NCBI RefSeq assembly: GCF_900176635.1
Contig: NZ_FXLN01000004.1
Span: 186,001-250,000, forward strand
Direction: 5' to 3'
DNA length: 64,000 nt
Source: Clostridium merdae
GTDB taxonomy: Bacteria > Bacillota > Clostridia > Oscillospirales > Acutalibacteraceae
The position numbers and the translations under genes are program-made. Shown piece by piece: positions 41,065 to 50,056 of this stretch (the stretch's first letter is position 1; the number at the start of each line of letters is the position of its first letter). The notes beneath the pieces are model-generated. The model did no database searches and was not told the origin of the DNA. It saw nothing but the letters and a program-made list of their open reading frames with translations.

Positions 41065-42219
41065 ATGCTAATTCAAAATGCAATGATTTATACTATGGCA
41101 GGTGAGCCGATTCCCAACGGCTATTTGCTGGTACGTGACGGTAAAATTGCCGCTGTGGGTGAGATGCCTGCGCCGGCGACCGAAGGAGAAGAGGTAATTG
41201 ACGTCGAAGGTGCTTGCGTGTACCCCGGCTTTATTGATTCCCACACGCACCTTGGTATGTGGGAGGATGGTTTGGCATTTGAAGGGGATGACGGTAACGA
41301 GGATACCGATCCGGTAACGCCGCATTTGCGGGGTATTGATGCCGTAAATCCTCTGGACCGCTGCTTTGAAGAAGCCTGTGCGGCGGGTGTTACCACCGTT
41401 GTTACCGGCCCGGGCAGTGCGAACCCCATTGGTGGGCAGCTTGCTGCAATTAAAACGGCGGGACGGCGCATTGATAAGATGCTAGTACAAGCACCTGTTG
41501 CAATGAAAATGGCATTGGGTGAAAATCCCAAATCTATTTATCACAGTAAAAGTCAAAGCCCATCGACTCGAATGGCAACGGCTGCGTTGATACGTGAGGA
41601 GCTTTTTAAAACCCGCCGCTATTTAGAGGATTTGGAGCTTTCTCGTGAGGATGAAGAAATAGATCCTCCGGAATACGACATGAAATGTGAGGCCTTAATG
41701 CCAGTTTTGAAAGGCGAGCTTCCCGTTCATTTTCATGCACACCGTGCAGATGATATTTTCACGGCTATGCGACTGGGGCGCGAATTTGGCCTTGATTATG
41801 TGATTGTTCACGGAACAGACGGCCACCTTATCGCTGAGGATTTGGCGGAGGAAGATGTACCGGTGCTGTGCGGCCCTATTTTATGTGACCGTTCAAAGCC
41901 GGAGCTAAAAAATCTGACTCCTGCTTGCCCCGGTATTTTGGCAGAGACCAACGTGCGAATCACAATTGTAACAGACCACCCGGTAATTCCCATTCAATAT
42001 CTACCGGTTTGTGCCGGTTTGGCGGTTCGTGAGGGGTTAAACCGAGAGGAAGCACTTCGTGCCATAACCATTAATCCGGCGCAAATTTGCCATATCGATG
42101 ACCGTGTAGGCTCGTTGGAGCCGGGCAAGGATGCCGATTTCTCGATTTTCCGGGAAGACCCGCTGCAAATTAGTACAAAACCCGAAATGGTATTTGTATC
42201 CGGCAAGCGTGTACTTTAA
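41065..42219 (+). CDS. Metal-dependent amidohydrolase
   Basis: 384 residues. The N-terminal composite domain leads to the metal motif GFIDSHTHLG near residue 58; HFHAHRADD and FGLDYVIVHGTDGH supply further His ligands, and ITDHP-like VTDHPVIP gives the final Asp. The C-terminal GSLEPGKDADFSIF is standard for the superfamily. It is closest in style to the imidazolonepropionase-like/YtcJ-type enzymes with unknown substrates. The ATG follows TGGAGG. It is 51 bases from the fumarase alpha gene, so the two may be cotranscribed. Confidence 0.88.
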   Translation: MLIQNAMIYTMAGEPIPNGYLLVRDGKIAAVGEMPAPATEGEEVIDVEGACVYPGFIDSHTHLGMWEDGLAFEGDDGNEDTDPVTPHLRGIDAVNPLDRCFEEACAAGVTTVVTGPGSANPIGGQLAAIKTAGRRIDKMLVQAPVAMKMALGENPKSIYHSKSQSPSTRMATAALIREELFKTRRYLEDLELSREDEEIDPPEYDMKCEALMPVLKGELPVHFHAHRADDIFTAMRLGREFGLDYVIVHGTDGHLIAEDLAEEDVPVLCGPILCDRSKPELKNLTPACPGILAETNVRITIVTDHPVIPIQYLPVCAGLAVREGLNREEALRAITINPAQICHIDDRVGSLEPGKDADFSIFREDPLQISTKPEMVFVSGKRVL

Positions 42220-42270
42220 AATAACGGTTTGTGCGTGCCTTTTCGGTGCGATAAAAGGAGTTTGAAAGAT

Positions 42271-43113
42271 ATGAGAGAGGTTTCCGTTTCCCTCATCCGC
42301 GACGAGTTGCGCAACATGTTTATCGAAGCGAACCGTGAGCTGTCCGGTGATTTGGAGAGCTGCATCCGCTGTTCGGTTCAAAAAGAAAGCAACCCGCTTG
42401 GTAAATCTATATTAGAGGATTTGTGCGAGAACTTAGATGCCGCAAGGCGTTTGAATCTACCGATTTGCCAAGATACCGGAATGGCGGTCGTATTTGCAGA
42501 GATAGGGCAGGAGGTTTGCCTGACCGGCGGTTCGTTTGAAGATGCTGTAAACGAGGGAGTTCGCCGCGGCTATGTCGAGGGCTTGCTTCGCTTGTCTGTC
42601 GTGGGTGACCCACTTCGTCGCATCAATACGGAGGATAATACCCCTGCCATATTGCACACCCGCATTGTGCCGGGTGACCGTGTAACCCTTACTGCTTGCC
42701 CCAAAGGCTTTGGCAGTGAAAATATGAGCCGCTTGAAAATGATGACACCAGCCGCTGGGCCACAGCAAATTATCGACTTTGTAACCGAAACCGTCCGCCT
42801 GGCAGGCGGAAACCCCTGTCCTCCTGTTGTGCTGGGGGTTGGTATCGGTGGTGATTTTGAACTGTGCGCACAGCTGGCTAAAAAAGCACTTTGCCGCCCG
42901 CTGGATGAACCGAATAATGACCCATTTTACCGCGAGCTGGAAGAAAATATGCTCAAAGCCGTAAACGAGCTGAACGTTGGCCCGCAAGGGTTTGGTGGGG
43001 ACGTAACTGCACTGGGGGTAAATATTGAAACCTATGCAACCCATATTGCTGGTTTGCCGGTTGCAGTAAATGTAGGTTGCCATGTAACACGACATAAAAA
43101 AGTGATTATTTAA
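42271..43113 (+). CDS. fumA: Class I fumarate hydratase (or L-tartrate dehydratase) alpha subunit
   Basis: 280 residues. It has Cys residues of the [4Fe-4S] site in LPICQDTGMAVVF, LTACPKGFGSENMSRLKM and GGNPCPPVV, with GVGIGGDFE as an anion-binding loop. Two-subunit class I enzymes need a beta subunit of about 190 residues, usually the next gene, but here a 319-base gap and hpf follow and no beta gene is in the window. The alpha subunit alone should not be active. Fumarase and tartrate dehydratase cannot be told apart here. The ATG 42271 follows AAAGGAG. Confidence 0.9.
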   Translation: MREVSVSLIRDELRNMFIEANRELSGDLESCIRCSVQKESNPLGKSILEDLCENLDAARRLNLPICQDTGMAVVFAEIGQEVCLTGGSFEDAVNEGVRRGYVEGLLRLSVVGDPLRRINTEDNTPAILHTRIVPGDRVTLTACPKGFGSENMSRLKMMTPAAGPQQIIDFVTETVRLAGGNPCPPVVLGVGIGGDFELCAQLAKKALCRPLDEPNNDPFYRELEENMLKAVNELNVGPQGFGGDVTALGVNIETYATHIAGLPVAVNVGCHVTRHKKVII

Positions 43114-43432
43114 ATATAAAAAACGATAGAGCAAAGGTAGCGTATACAGGTACTATTATTAATAGAATGATTATATTGAATGGAAAAAATGGGAGCATAA
43201 ATAGGGCTGTGATTTATCATTCGATTCAGTAAAATAAGATTTGCTTTAAGCTGTGGTTTCTTTTAACAGGAATGGATAACTCATATTTTACACATAAAAA
43301 AATAATCATTTTCTGTCGAACTACTTCTATTTTTTCAGTAGTTATGTTATAATACATTCAGAGAGTTCGGGTGAATTTTCAGGAATTTGTTCCGAAAACT
43401 CAGCGATTTCCATTTGCAAAGGAGATGCGTAC
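43114..43432. other. A/T-rich intergenic region holding the hpf promoter
   Basis: 319 bases without a plausible gene. Only the extended -10 element near the right end stands out. No remnant of a fumarase beta subunit is readable. Confidence 0.5.
43345..43353 (+). promoter_or_regulatory. Extended -10 promoter of hpf
   Basis: TGTTATAAT (TG, one base, then TATAAT at 43348-43353) is a good extended -10 element. The -35 region is poor. Confidence 0.6.
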
Positions 43433-43978
43433 ATGAATATCACAATTACTGGACGTAAGGTAACACTGAAAGATCATTTTAAGAACCTAGCAACAAAAAA
43501 GCTCTCTCGCTTTGACAAGATTTTTGATGAAGACGCAGATGCCAATGTGGTGGTAACGTTGGAGCGTAACCGCCAGACGGTTGAAATCACCATCCGGAGC
43601 AAAGGCATGATTTATCGTGCAGAAGCTACCGATTTTGAAATGAACGATGCGCTTGATCAGGTCGTTAGTGCATTAGGGCGTCAGATTCGTAAAAACAAGA
43701 CCCGTTTGGACAAGCAGATTCATTCTGCGGCACTGGATCAGCTCGTGTTGGAAATCCCTGAGGAGGCTGAGCCTGCTTCAGCAGAAGATGATGAATATCG
43801 CGTCGTACGTACCAAGCATTTCCCCGTAAAACCTCTTACCTTGGAAGAGGCAATTCTACAGATGAACCTGTTGGGGCATCAGTTTTACATGTTCCGCAAC
43901 GGTACTACGGGTGAGATTAACGTAGTGTACCAGCGCAAAAATGGCGATTACGGTTTATTAGAGCCAGACGTGGAATAA
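43433..43978 (+). CDS. hpf: Long-form ribosome hibernation promoting factor
   Basis: 181 residues. The N-terminal HPF domain (ITITGRKVTLKDHFKNLATKKLSRFDKIFD) covers about 100 residues. A linker leads to the C-terminal dimerisation domain (VVRTKHFPVKPLTLEEAILQMNLLGHQFYMFRNGTTGEINVVYQRKNGDYGLLEP). Long HPF joins two 70S ribosomes into inactive 100S dimers in stationary phase. The ATG follows AAAGGAG. A terminator follows, so it is a single-gene unit. Confidence 0.95.
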   Translation: MNITITGRKVTLKDHFKNLATKKLSRFDKIFDEDADANVVVTLERNRQTVEITIRSKGMIYRAEATDFEMNDALDQVVSALGRQIRKNKTRLDKQIHSAALDQLVLEIPEEAEPASAEDDEYRVVRTKHFPVKPLTLEEAILQMNLLGHQFYMFRNGTTGEINVVYQRKNGDYGLLEPDVE

Positions 43979-43991
43979 TAGAGTGAGTCAG

Positions 43992-44026
43992 CGGGGGCCG
44001 TATTAGACTGCGGTCTCCGTTTTATT
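43992..44026 (+). terminator. Terminator of hpf
   Basis: CGGGGGCCG (43992-44000) pairs with CGGTCTCCG (44011-44019, two wobble pairs), followed by TTTTATTT. Confidence 0.8.
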
Positions 44027-44170
44027 TCTTGGGTAAGATGAAAACCTTACCCTTATATTTATAAAATGACAGATAGCTTAGGGCATTTCACCACTTGTGG
44101 GAGAAAAGCGCACTGGTATCTTGTTTTAGAGTTTATTACTATACTTTTTCAGAATACGGAGAGAAACACA

Positions 44171-45292
44171 ATGGATCAATTTCAACTGGTATGCCCATGC
44201 CTGCTTGGTGTAGAAGGCCTCGTGGCGGAAGAACTGCGAGACATGGGTGCACAGCAGGTAGAGCCGCAAAACGGGCGAGTAGTATTTGCGGGCAGCCCCG
44301 AAATACTGGCGCGGGCAAATATTTGCTCCCGTTACAGTGAGCGGGTGCTCGTGCTGCTCGGCACGTTCCGTGCCGTTACCTTTGAGCAGCTCTTTCAAGG
44401 GGTAAAGGCATTGCCTTGGGAACAGTGGATCGATAAAAAAGACCGCTTCCCAGTAAAGGGGCGTTCGCTTAGCTCGCAGCTTTCCAGCGTTCCGGACTGC
44501 CAGTCTATTATTAAAAAGGCCATTGTGGAACGCCTGAAGCTGAAACACCGTGTACCGTGGTTTGAAGAAACGGGCGATATGTATCAAGTACAATTCCTCA
44601 TTTTAAAAGATACGGTCAGCGTCATGCTCGACACGAGCGGCGTGGGGCTGCATAAGCGCGGTTATCGCCCCAACGCGGCAGAAGCACCCATTAAAGAAAC
44701 GCTGGCCGCAACCATGGCAAAGCTTGCTCGCCTATGGCCAGATTCGCACGTGTATGACCCGTTCTGTGGTTCGGGCACGATTTTAATTGAATCTGCCATG
44801 CTTGCCATGAACATTGCACCCGGCTTGCAGCGTACCTTTGCAGCGCAGAGCTGGAAAGGGATTGACCCAAGTGTATGGGTGCAGGAGAAAGCGCGCGCGC
44901 AGGATTTGGTAAAGCGCGACAGCACGTTCTTAGCAACTGGCTACGATATTGATGGCGCTGCGGTAGCCCTCACACTGGAAAACGCAAAAAAAGCTGGTGT
45001 CATTGCCCACGTTCGTGCAGAAAAGCGCGACATCCGTGATTTTGCGGAGGACAGAGAGCGTGGCTGTGTAATATGCAACCCGCCCTACGGGGAGCGTTTG
45101 CTCGATTTAAATGCTGCTGAAGAGCTGTACCGAGAAATGGGTAAGCACTTTATACCCAAGCGTGGCTGGAGCTACCATATTATCAGCCCGGATGAAACCT
45201 TTGAAGGTTGCTTTGGCCGCCCTGCGGACAAACGCCGTAAGCTGTATAACGGTATGATTAAGTGCCAGTTGTTTAGCTATTTTAAAGCATAA
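44171..45292 (+). CDS. THUMP-domain 23S rRNA guanine-N2 methyltransferase (RlmL/YpsC-like)
   Basis: 373 residues. A THUMP domain fills residues about 1-160, followed by a Rossmann methyltransferase domain with VYDPFCGSGTILIESAMLAMNIAPG (SAM loop) and VICNPPYGERL (NPPY catalytic motif). It matches the YpsC/RlmL N-terminal unit that makes m2G2445 in 23S rRNA. The start ATG 44171 was chosen over an in-frame upstream one, because the protein then begins at the family start (MDQFQLVCPCLLGVEGLVAEEL). A terminator follows. Confidence 0.92.
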   Translation: MDQFQLVCPCLLGVEGLVAEELRDMGAQQVEPQNGRVVFAGSPEILARANICSRYSERVLVLLGTFRAVTFEQLFQGVKALPWEQWIDKKDRFPVKGRSLSSQLSSVPDCQSIIKKAIVERLKLKHRVPWFEETGDMYQVQFLILKDTVSVMLDTSGVGLHKRGYRPNAAEAPIKETLAATMAKLARLWPDSHVYDPFCGSGTILIESAMLAMNIAPGLQRTFAAQSWKGIDPSVWVQEKARAQDLVKRDSTFLATGYDIDGAAVALTLENAKKAGVIAHVRAEKRDIRDFAEDRERGCVICNPPYGERLLDLNAAEELYREMGKHFIPKRGWSYHIISPDETFEGCFGRPADKRRKLYNGMIKCQLFSYFKA

Positions 45293-45305
45293 TATAGGTT
45301 AATTC

Positions 45306-45343
45306 AAATCCAGAATCCCGCATGGAATTCTGGATTTTTATTG
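45306..45343 (+). terminator. Terminator after the rRNA methyltransferase gene
   Basis: AAATCCAGAAT (45306-45316) pairs with ATTCTGGATTT (45327-45337), followed by TTATT. Bases 45344-45544 to the groESL promoter are A/T-rich and show nothing further. Confidence 0.85.
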
Positions 45344-45544
45344 CACATCGAATGGCAACTCCAGTTTCATTTCTTTTAAAGTAAATTGCGTATACGCCAA
45401 AATTAAATACTTTACTCTAGTTGTAATCATTGAAGTTTATTGCCATTGGATGAATCGGGAAAAATTTGAGAGGAAAGCTAAGCTCATTAGAAGACAAGCA
45501 ATTGTAAAAAAATTATGAAATTCCCGTTTTTAGGAAAAAACCTC

Positions 45545-45573
45545 TTGATTTTTATGGGAGCAGCGGCTAAAAT
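45545..45573 (+). promoter_or_regulatory. Sigma-A promoter of groESL
   Basis: TTGATT (45545-45550), 17 bases, TAAAAT (45568-45573), directly ahead of CIRCE. Confidence 0.88.
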
Positions 45574-45578
45574 AAATC

Positions 45579-45605
45579 TTAGCACTCGAGGATATTGAGT
45601 GCTAA
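45579..45605 (+). promoter_or_regulatory. CIRCE operator for HrcA
   Basis: TTAGCACTC, 9 bases, GAGTGCTAA: a perfect match to the CIRCE consensus. HrcA would bind here, just after the promoter, and repress groESL until heat shock. Confidence 0.97.
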
Positions 45606-45648
45606 ACCAAATCAATCATTTAGATTTTTTATAAGGAGGAAATAGGAA

Positions 45649-45933
45649 ATGACGATCAAACCACTTTCCGACAGAGTTCTGATTAAAATGGAAGAAGCAG
45701 AGGAAACCACCAAAAGCGGTATCCTGCTTGCTGGCTCCGCAAAAGAGAAGCCCCAAATTGCAGCTGTTATCGCAGTAGGCCCCGGCGGTATGGTAGATGG
45801 CAAAGAAGTTACCATGTACGTTAAGGTGGGCGATAAGGTGATTAGCAGCAAATATGCCGGAACAGAAGTGAAAATCGACGGTGAAGAGTACACCATTGTA
45901 CGTCAGTCCGATATTCTTGCTGTTGTGGAATGA
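45649..45933 (+). CDS. groES: Co-chaperonin GroES
   Basis: 94 residues. IKPLSDRVLIKMEEAEETTKSGILLAGSAKEKPQIAAVIAVGPG contains the mobile loop; VGDKVISSKYAGTEVKIDGEEYTIV follows. GroES caps the GroEL cylinder. The ATG follows AAGGAGG. It is 38 bases ahead of groEL in a CIRCE-controlled operon. Confidence 0.97.
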   Translation: MTIKPLSDRVLIKMEEAEETTKSGILLAGSAKEKPQIAAVIAVGPGGMVDGKEVTMYVKVGDKVISSKYAGTEVKIDGEEYTIVRQSDILAVVE

Positions 45934-45971
45934 TTTATCATTTTAATATTTAAATTTAGGAGGAATACAGT

Positions 45972-47603
45972 ATGGCAAAGCAGATTATTTTCGATGTAGA
46001 AGCCAGAAAAGCTCTGATGAGCGGCGTAAACCAGCTGGCCGATACCGTTAAAATTACCTTGGGACCGAAAGGCCGCAACGTAGTGCTCGATAAAAAGTTT
46101 GGCGCACCCCTCATCACGAACGATGGTGTTACCATTGCAAAAGAGATTGAGCTAGAAGATCCCTTTGAGAATATGGGCGCACAGCTCGTGAAAGAAGTTG
46201 CAATCAAGACCAACGATGTAGCTGGTGACGGTACCACTACCGCAACCTTGCTTGCACAGGCTTTGGTTCGTGAGGGCATGAAGAATCTGGCTGCCGGTGC
46301 AAACCCCATGATTTTGCGCAAAGGCATTCAGAAGGCGGTTGATACTGCGGTTGAGGCTGTTATCAATAACTCCAAGAAGGTTTCTGGCTCTGAAGATATT
46401 GCCAGAGTTGCAACCGTTTCTTCTGCAGATGAATATATTGGTAAGCTGATTGCAGAGGCAATGGAAAAGGTAAGCTCTGACGGTGTTATTACCGTTGAAG
46501 AGTCTAAAACTGCTGAAACATACTCTGAGGTTGTAGAGGGCATGCAGTTTGACCGTGGCTACATCACTCCTTATATGGTTACCGATACCAATAAGATGGA
46601 AGCTGTTATCGATGATGCTTATATCCTCATTACCGATAAGAAGATTTCGAACATTCAGGAGATTTTGCCTCTGCTCGAGAGCATCGTACAGTCTGGCAAG
46701 AAGCTCGTTATGATTGCAGAGGACATTGAGGGTGAGGCTCTTACCACTTTGATTCTCAATAAGCTGCGTGGCACCTTTACCTGCGTTGGTGTAAAGGCTC
46801 CCGGCTTTGGCGACAGAAGAAAAGAGATGCTGCGCGACATCGCTGTTTTAACCGGCGGTCAGGTTATCTCCGAAGAGCTTGGTCTTGAGCTAAAGGATAC
46901 CACCATTGCTCAGTTGGGCCGTGCTCGCCAGGTAAAGGTTGACAAAGAGAACACCATCATTGTTGATGGTGCAGGCAACTCCAATGAAATTAAAGACAGA
47001 GTTGCTCAAATTCGTTCTCAGCTGGAAACCACAACCTCCGACTTCGACCGTGAGAAGCTACAAGAGCGCCTTGCAAAGCTTGCTGGCGGTGTTGCAGTCA
47101 TCAAAGTTGGTGCTGCCACCGAAGTTGAGATGAAAGATAAGAAGCTGCGCATTGAAGATGCTTTAGCAGCTACCAAGGCTGCTGTGGAAGAAGGCATTGT
47201 TGCCGGCGGCGGCGTTGCGCTCATCAATGCAATTGCTCCTGTACAGAAGCTGATGGATACTGTAACCGGTGACGAAAAGACGGGTGTGCAGATCGTTCTG
47301 AAGGCTCTGGAAGAGCCCCTGCGCCAGATTGCTGCAAATGCAGGTCTCGAGGGTTCTGTTATTGTTGAAAACCTGAAGAGAGAGAATAAGGTTGGCTACG
47401 GTTTTAACGCACTCACTCAGGAATATGGCGACATGATTACACAGGGCATCGTTGATCCTACTAAGGTATCTCGTTCCGCTCTGCAGAATGCCGCTTCTAT
47501 CGCTGCAATGATTCTGACTACCGAATCCTTGGTGGCAGACAAGAAAGAGCCCGTAGCGGCTCCCGCAATGCCCGCTGATGGCGGCATGGGTGGTATGTAC
47601 TAA
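45972..47603 (+). CDS. groEL: Chaperonin GroEL
   Basis: 543 residues, full length. It shows TLGPKGRNVVLDKKFGAP, the ATP site GDGTTTATLLAQALVREG, AAVEEGIVAGGGVALI and the C-terminal GGMGGMY tail. It forms the double-ring folding chamber with GroES. The ATG follows TTAGGAGG. A terminator lies 20 bases after the stop. Confidence 0.98.
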   Translation: MAKQIIFDVEARKALMSGVNQLADTVKITLGPKGRNVVLDKKFGAPLITNDGVTIAKEIELEDPFENMGAQLVKEVAIKTNDVAGDGTTTATLLAQALVREGMKNLAAGANPMILRKGIQKAVDTAVEAVINNSKKVSGSEDIARVATVSSADEYIGKLIAEAMEKVSSDGVITVEESKTAETYSEVVEGMQFDRGYITPYMVTDTNKMEAVIDDAYILITDKKISNIQEILPLLESIVQSGKKLVMIAEDIEGEALTTLILNKLRGTFTCVGVKAPGFGDRRKEMLRDIAVLTGGQVISEELGLELKDTTIAQLGRARQVKVDKENTIIVDGAGNSNEIKDRVAQIRSQLETTTSDFDREKLQERLAKLAGGVAVIKVGAATEVEMKDKKLRIEDALAATKAAVEEGIVAGGGVALINAIAPVQKLMDTVTGDEKTGVQIVLKALEEPLRQIAANAGLEGSVIVENLKRENKVGYGFNALTQEYGDMITQGIVDPTKVSRSALQNAASIAAMILTTESLVADKKEPVAAPAMPADGGMGGMY

Positions 47604-47622
47604 TAGCAAACACTTGCATGTA

Positions 47623-47656
47623 AAAAAGGTGATACCGAAAGGTATCGCCTTTTTGC
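47623..47656 (+). terminator. Terminator of groESL
   Basis: AAAAAGGTGATACC (47623-47636) pairs with GGTATCGCCTTTTT (47641-47654). Confidence 0.92.
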
Positions 47657-47692
47657 TTATATTTATAAATGAGAAGTGGAGTGAAAAATACG

Positions 47693-48520
47693 ATGGGTGA
47701 ATCAAATATACAATTGCTCAATCGCCATAAAATAGGAATCATCGGTTGTGGGCATCTGGGGCAATCGATTGCCCAGTCACTTTTAAAACATGGGCTGGAA
47801 AAAGAAAACCTTTTGATTTCTAGCAGAGGAAGCCAAAAGACCCTTGAAAATTTAGAAGCATCGGGTTTGTTGCAAAACCTTACTTCTAATCAAACGATTT
47901 TTGAGCAAGCAGGCATTGTATTGATTACGATTCGTCCTCAAGATATTTTAGAGCTAAAGGGCATGGCGGTACCGGAAAAGACCCTCCTTGCCTCCTGTAT
48001 GGCAGGCGTCCCTATTGATTTGCTTCAATCTGTATTAGGTAGTCATGCTTACCGAATGATGTTCAGCGGGCCCGACACCATTGCGCAGAACAATGGTGTT
48101 GCCTCTATGTATCCTGAACAGGATAATTTAAAGCAACTATTACGCTTTATGAGCCTGAAGTACGTGAAAAGTGCAGATGAAAAGGATTTGGATGTATTTA
48201 CTGCAGGCGTGTGTATGCCCGCCGCACTATTAAAAACAGACCAAATTGATGCGCAGCAGCCTTTAAATACGCTTAAAGTGGAATACCCTCTGTTCTTGGA
48301 GCTATATCATTGGGCAAACAGCGTTCTTCCTAATTTTGAGTCCGATGTAGAAAAGAAGCAATATATAGATAAAATGATTACCAAAGGGGGCATTACGGAG
48401 GCAATTATCCGTAGCTTAGAGAAAGGCGATTCATTCAATGCTGCATTGCTTAGCGGAGTAAAGCGTACCCAAGAAATATCGAAAGAAATACAGAAGTCGA
48501 TACTCTCGGCGCTTTCATAA
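47693..48520 (+). CDS. Pyrroline-5-carboxylate reductase-like / ComER-like protein
   Basis: 275 residues. An N-terminal Rossmann fold (KIGIIGCGHLGQSIAQSLLKHG) is followed by ITIRPQDI and a helical C-terminal domain with ITEAIIRSLEKGDSFNAALLSGVKRTQEIS, which resembles the ProC dimerisation domain. It is divergent from true proline-making ProC and resembles ComER-type proteins, so the substrate is uncertain. Start ATG 47693 has GGAG about 11 bases upstream; ATG 47669 is an alternative without a site. Confidence 0.78.
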   Translation: MGESNIQLLNRHKIGIIGCGHLGQSIAQSLLKHGLEKENLLISSRGSQKTLENLEASGLLQNLTSNQTIFEQAGIVLITIRPQDILELKGMAVPEKTLLASCMAGVPIDLLQSVLGSHAYRMMFSGPDTIAQNNGVASMYPEQDNLKQLLRFMSLKYVKSADEKDLDVFTAGVCMPAALLKTDQIDAQQPLNTLKVEYPLFLELYHWANSVLPNFESDVEKKQYIDKMITKGGITEAIIRSLEKGDSFNAALLSGVKRTQEISKEIQKSILSALS

Positions 48521-48572
48521 AATATGTAAAAAGCTAGTAATCGGATCGTAACATACTCGGTAAATAAGTTAT

Positions 48573-50039
48573 TTATCCCTTGGAAGAAACTTCAACTGGT
48601 TCTGACTCAGGAAGAGACTCTCTTTTTTCATTCCAGCAGTCAGTATCGTGAATTCCAATACTGGGAGCGTAAAAATAGATGTGTTCCTTGCCCTGTTTTT
48701 TCTGTGACTCGTAGTCCTTTAACACCTTAATGGCTGTGTTAGCCAGAATCATCAAAGCGGGGAAGTTAAATAAAACCATAATGGCCATTGTGAAATCTGC
48801 TACGTTCCAAGCTAGCTCTGCAGTCATCAAACAGCCAATGCAAACCGCAGCTACAATACTCAAACGGAACAGTGTGGAGGGGGCACGGTGCCAAATGTAA
48901 TACACATTGGTCTCTACATAATACACATTGCCAATGATGGTGCCAAACGCAAAGAAGAAGACCGAAATAGAAACAAACCAAAGACCGAATGCACCAAACT
49001 GTGATTCAACCGCTGCCTGTACCAAAGGCATAGCGTAGCTGCCGTCTTTTCCGTCCCAAGAAACGCCGGGGCATAGAATGAGAAGTGCAGTTGCCGTGCA
49101 GAGAATAAGGGTATCAATATGTACTGCCAGCATTTGAACCAACCCTTGCTTTGCGGGGTGCGTGTCGTCTACGGTACCAGCAGCGTTGGGCGCACTACCC
49201 ATACCGGCTTCATTTGAATACAAACCACGGCGCAGGCCAATAGAGATTGCTGTGCCGGAGAATCCTCCACTAACGGATTCAAAGTTAAAAGCCATAGAAA
49301 AAATTTGGCCGAATACATGGGGGAGTCTCTGTATGTTCAAGACAATAACCGCTAAGCTTACGAGCAAGAAGCCAACAGCCATAATTGGAACAATTACTTC
49401 AGAGACCTTGGCGATGATTTTTTGGCCGCCGAATACTGCGTAGGCAGTGAGAAGAGTCATAATAATGGCGGAGCCATAGGCTACCCACGGAGAGTTCCCA
49501 AAATTGCGCTGCAGAGAAGCAGTTACAGCATTCGCTTGCAGCATTTGGAAGCCATAGGAGAAGGTGATAATCAAAGAGATTGCAAAGACCACACCCACCC
49601 AGCGGCGTTTGAATATTTTTACTAGGTAGTACGAGGGGCCTCCTTGAAAGCCGCCCTCCGGTGTTCTTACTTTGTAAAGCTGTGCTAACGTGCTTTCTAC
49701 AAAGGCAGAGGCGCCGCCCAAAGCCGCTGTCATCCACATCCAGAAGATGGCACCCGGGCCACCCAAAATTAGCGCTGAGGCTACACCGGTAATGTTACCA
49801 ACGCCCAAACGCGAGGCGCAGGATACCATTAGTGCCTGAAAGCCGGATACTGATTCTTTGTTATCGTTATCCTGAAATAAAAGGCGAATTCCTTCTCCCG
49901 CCATACGAAATTGAACGATGCGAGTGCGTATGGAAAAGTAAATGCCCGTAAAGAGAAGTAAAACCAGCAGAACGCTGCCGTACAAAAAGCCATTGGTTGT
50001 GTTCAGTAGTTGATTCAGTTGTTCCGCAAAAAAACTCAT
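48573..50039 (-). CDS. Sodium:alanine/glutamine symporter (AGCS family)
   Basis: 488 residues with about 10-11 membrane helices. It has GFQALMVSCASRLGVGNITGVASALILGGPGAIFWMW and RGLYSNEAGMGSAPNAAGT, hallmarks of the AGCS family. It lies 17 bases downstream of glutaminase on the same strand, the same pairing as glsA-glnT in Bacillus, so glutamine is the favoured substrate (inference). The C-terminal about 60 residues are soluble. Confidence 0.92.
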   Translation of the reverse strand: MSFFAEQLNQLLNTTNGFLYGSVLLVLLLFTGIYFSIRTRIVQFRMAGEGIRLLFQDNDNKESVSGFQALMVSCASRLGVGNITGVASALILGGPGAIFWMWMTAALGGASAFVESTLAQLYKVRTPEGGFQGGPSYYLVKIFKRRWVGVVFAISLIITFSYGFQMLQANAVTASLQRNFGNSPWVAYGSAIIMTLLTAYAVFGGQKIIAKVSEVIVPIMAVGFLLVSLAVIVLNIQRLPHVFGQIFSMAFNFESVSGGFSGTAISIGLRRGLYSNEAGMGSAPNAAGTVDDTHPAKQGLVQMLAVHIDTLILCTATALLILCPGVSWDGKDGSYAMPLVQAAVESQFGAFGLWFVSISVFFFAFGTIIGNVYYVETNVYYIWHRAPSTLFRLSIVAAVCIGCLMTAELAWNVADFTMAIMVLFNFPALMILANTAIKVLKDYESQKKQGKEHIYFYAPSIGIHDTDCWNEKRESLPESEPVEVSSKG

Positions 50040-50056
50040 ATTATTACCCCTTTAAT

